This document shows, in pieces, positions 12,590-13,248 of a stretch of 13,248 nt of DNA. The position numbers were made by a program, and so were the translations under genes. Origin of the DNA: a bacterium (GTDB lineage: Bacteria > Patescibacteriota > Patescibacteriia > UBA1558 > S5-K13); contig JAIOTH010000076.1 of assembly GCA_021106915.1 (NCBI GenBank), forward strand, positions 1-13,248, written 5' to 3'. The notes under the pieces are model-generated. The model did no database searches, had not been told where the DNA came from, and was given only the letters and a program-made list of their open reading frames with translations. How positions within the stretch are numbered: the stretch's first letter is position 1; every line of letters starts with the position of its first letter.

Positions 12590-13231
12590 TTAATGGCTTT
12601 GTTCTAAAATTACTAATTTAATATCTCCACCTGGTAATTTGTTTTGTTCTACCTTGAGCTCAGTAGTTTTTTCGGGAACTAAACCAATTTCTTTAATAAA
12701 TTCATCAACGCCAGCTAAGTCTTCTTTTAATCCGGAAATTTTATAGTGCATTGGGATAACTATTCGGGGTTCGATTTCTTTTATTAAACTGACAGCCTCT
12801 GGAGCTGATAAAGTATATTTTCCGCCAATTGGAATTAATAAAACATCAATACTATCTAAAAAGTCTAATTGTTTATCGCTTAATTCCTTTTGACCTAAGT
12901 CACTTAAATGAGCTAGACGGACTTTCTCATCATCTATTAAATACATTGTTATAACGCCTAATTTTGAACCCTTATTATTATCGTGATAAGCTTCTTGGCC
13001 ATAAATAAAAGTCTCTTTAATTTCATATTCTCCGGGTGAATTAATAATGATTGGATTCCCGCTTAATTCTTTAGTGTTATTATGATCATAATGGTCGTGA
13101 TTCACTAAGGCAAGGTCGGCTTTTATTTTTGGTAATTTTAGTCCTAGATTTTTGTCATAAGGGTCAATAACTATTTCAATATTTTTACATTTAATTTTAA
13201 AACAGGATTGTCCGTACCATGAGATTTTCAT
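12590..13231 (-). CDS. MBL-fold metal-dependent hydrolase (UPF0173/UlaG-like)
   Basis: The 213-residue protein begins MKISWYGQSCFKIK, the usual start of this MBL subgroup. It carries the metal-binding HDHYDH (45-50), a GEYE loop (67-70), His83, the HLSDLGQ segment (108-114) with its metal-bridging Asp, and a last metal His in IPMHYK (162). All ligands of a dinuclear centre appear to be there. Length is normal for the family. Relatives include predicted Zn-dependent hydrolases such as UlaG (a lactonase), but the natural substrate of this branch is unknown. It ends 105 bp before the next gene and no terminator hairpin is visible between them. The start at 13231 lies 17 bp from the window edge, so the upstream region is not seen. 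Confidence 0.9.
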   Translation of the reverse strand: MKISWYGQSCFKIKCKNIEIVIDPYDKNLGLKLPKIKADLALVNHDHYDHNNTKELSGNPIIINSPGEYEIKETFIYGQEAYHDNNKGSKLGVITMYLIDDEKVRLAHLSDLGQKELSDKQLDFLDSIDVLLIPIGGKYTLSAPEAVSLIKEIEPRIVIPMHYKISGLKEDLAGVDEFIKEIGLVPEKTTELKVEQNKLPGGDIKLVILEQSH

Positions 13232-13248
13232 AAGTTTTCTTTTTTTAG

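Noticed and set aside
1..13248. CRISPR array, prophage or transposase gene
   Set aside because: No regularly spaced repeats, no phage genes and no transposase-like ORF are present.

Overview
The window is AT-rich (by eye about 70% A+T) and carries the classic bacterial origin neighbourhood: dnaA and dnaN on the minus strand, and rpmH-rnpA-yidD-yidC running divergently on the plus strand. Downstream is a set of compact, mostly minus-strand housekeeping genes. Nearly every gene lacks a recognisable Shine-Dalgarno, the proteins are short versions of their families, and the inventory includes a membrane pyrophosphatase, a bactofilin, a degenerate lipid-kinase-like protein, a DUF218 protein and a small MBL hydrolase. 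This fits a Candidate Phyla Radiation / Patescibacteria (Parcubacteria-like) genome. That assignment is inference, with no 16S in the window. TGA is used as a stop (rnpA, DUF218 gene), so there is no sign of a recoded TGA.

Layout. 1-107: terminators behind dnaN. 98-2939: dnaA-dnaN (minus) with a DnaA-box array and A/T-rich tract between them (oriC candidate). 2940-3428: second origin-like intergenic with a perfect DnaA box, a G-rich cytosine-poor tract and two promoters for rpmH. 3429-5216: rpmH, rnpA, yidD, yidC, that is RNase P/ribosome and membrane-insertion genes. 5217-5367: a dispersed-repeat-like cruciform and a bidirectional terminator. 5368-6563: bactofilin followed by a DAGK-fold protein (minus). 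6564-6908: promoter, MITE copy A, terminator. 6909-8891: hppA (minus). 9014-10348: nusA (minus), standing alone. 10569-11075: DUF218/YdcF-like gene (minus). 11076-11525: a structured RNA candidate with a near-consensus promoter, MITE copy B and a remnant of a third copy. 11526-12484: two anchored proteins of unknown function. 12590-13231: MBL-fold hydrolase.

The most unusual material is between genes. Two inverted copies (about 135 bp, about ten differences by eye) of a non-coding, multiply self-complementary element with 13-bp terminal inverted repeats are each flanked by a TCAA direct repeat. In both cases the flanking TCAA (TTGA on the minus strand) forms part of a -35 box with a well-placed -10. 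One promoter points into the bactofilin operon and the other into an orphan structured RNA of about 140 nt. The element therefore seems to insert at, and preserve or create, -35 elements.

Other points are two mutually exclusive hairpins in the rpmH-rnpA gap, a hairpin pair just before yidC that resembles the MITE ends, a terminator-like hairpin at the predicted nusA start site, and a DAGK-family protein whose GGDGT motif has become GNDKT.
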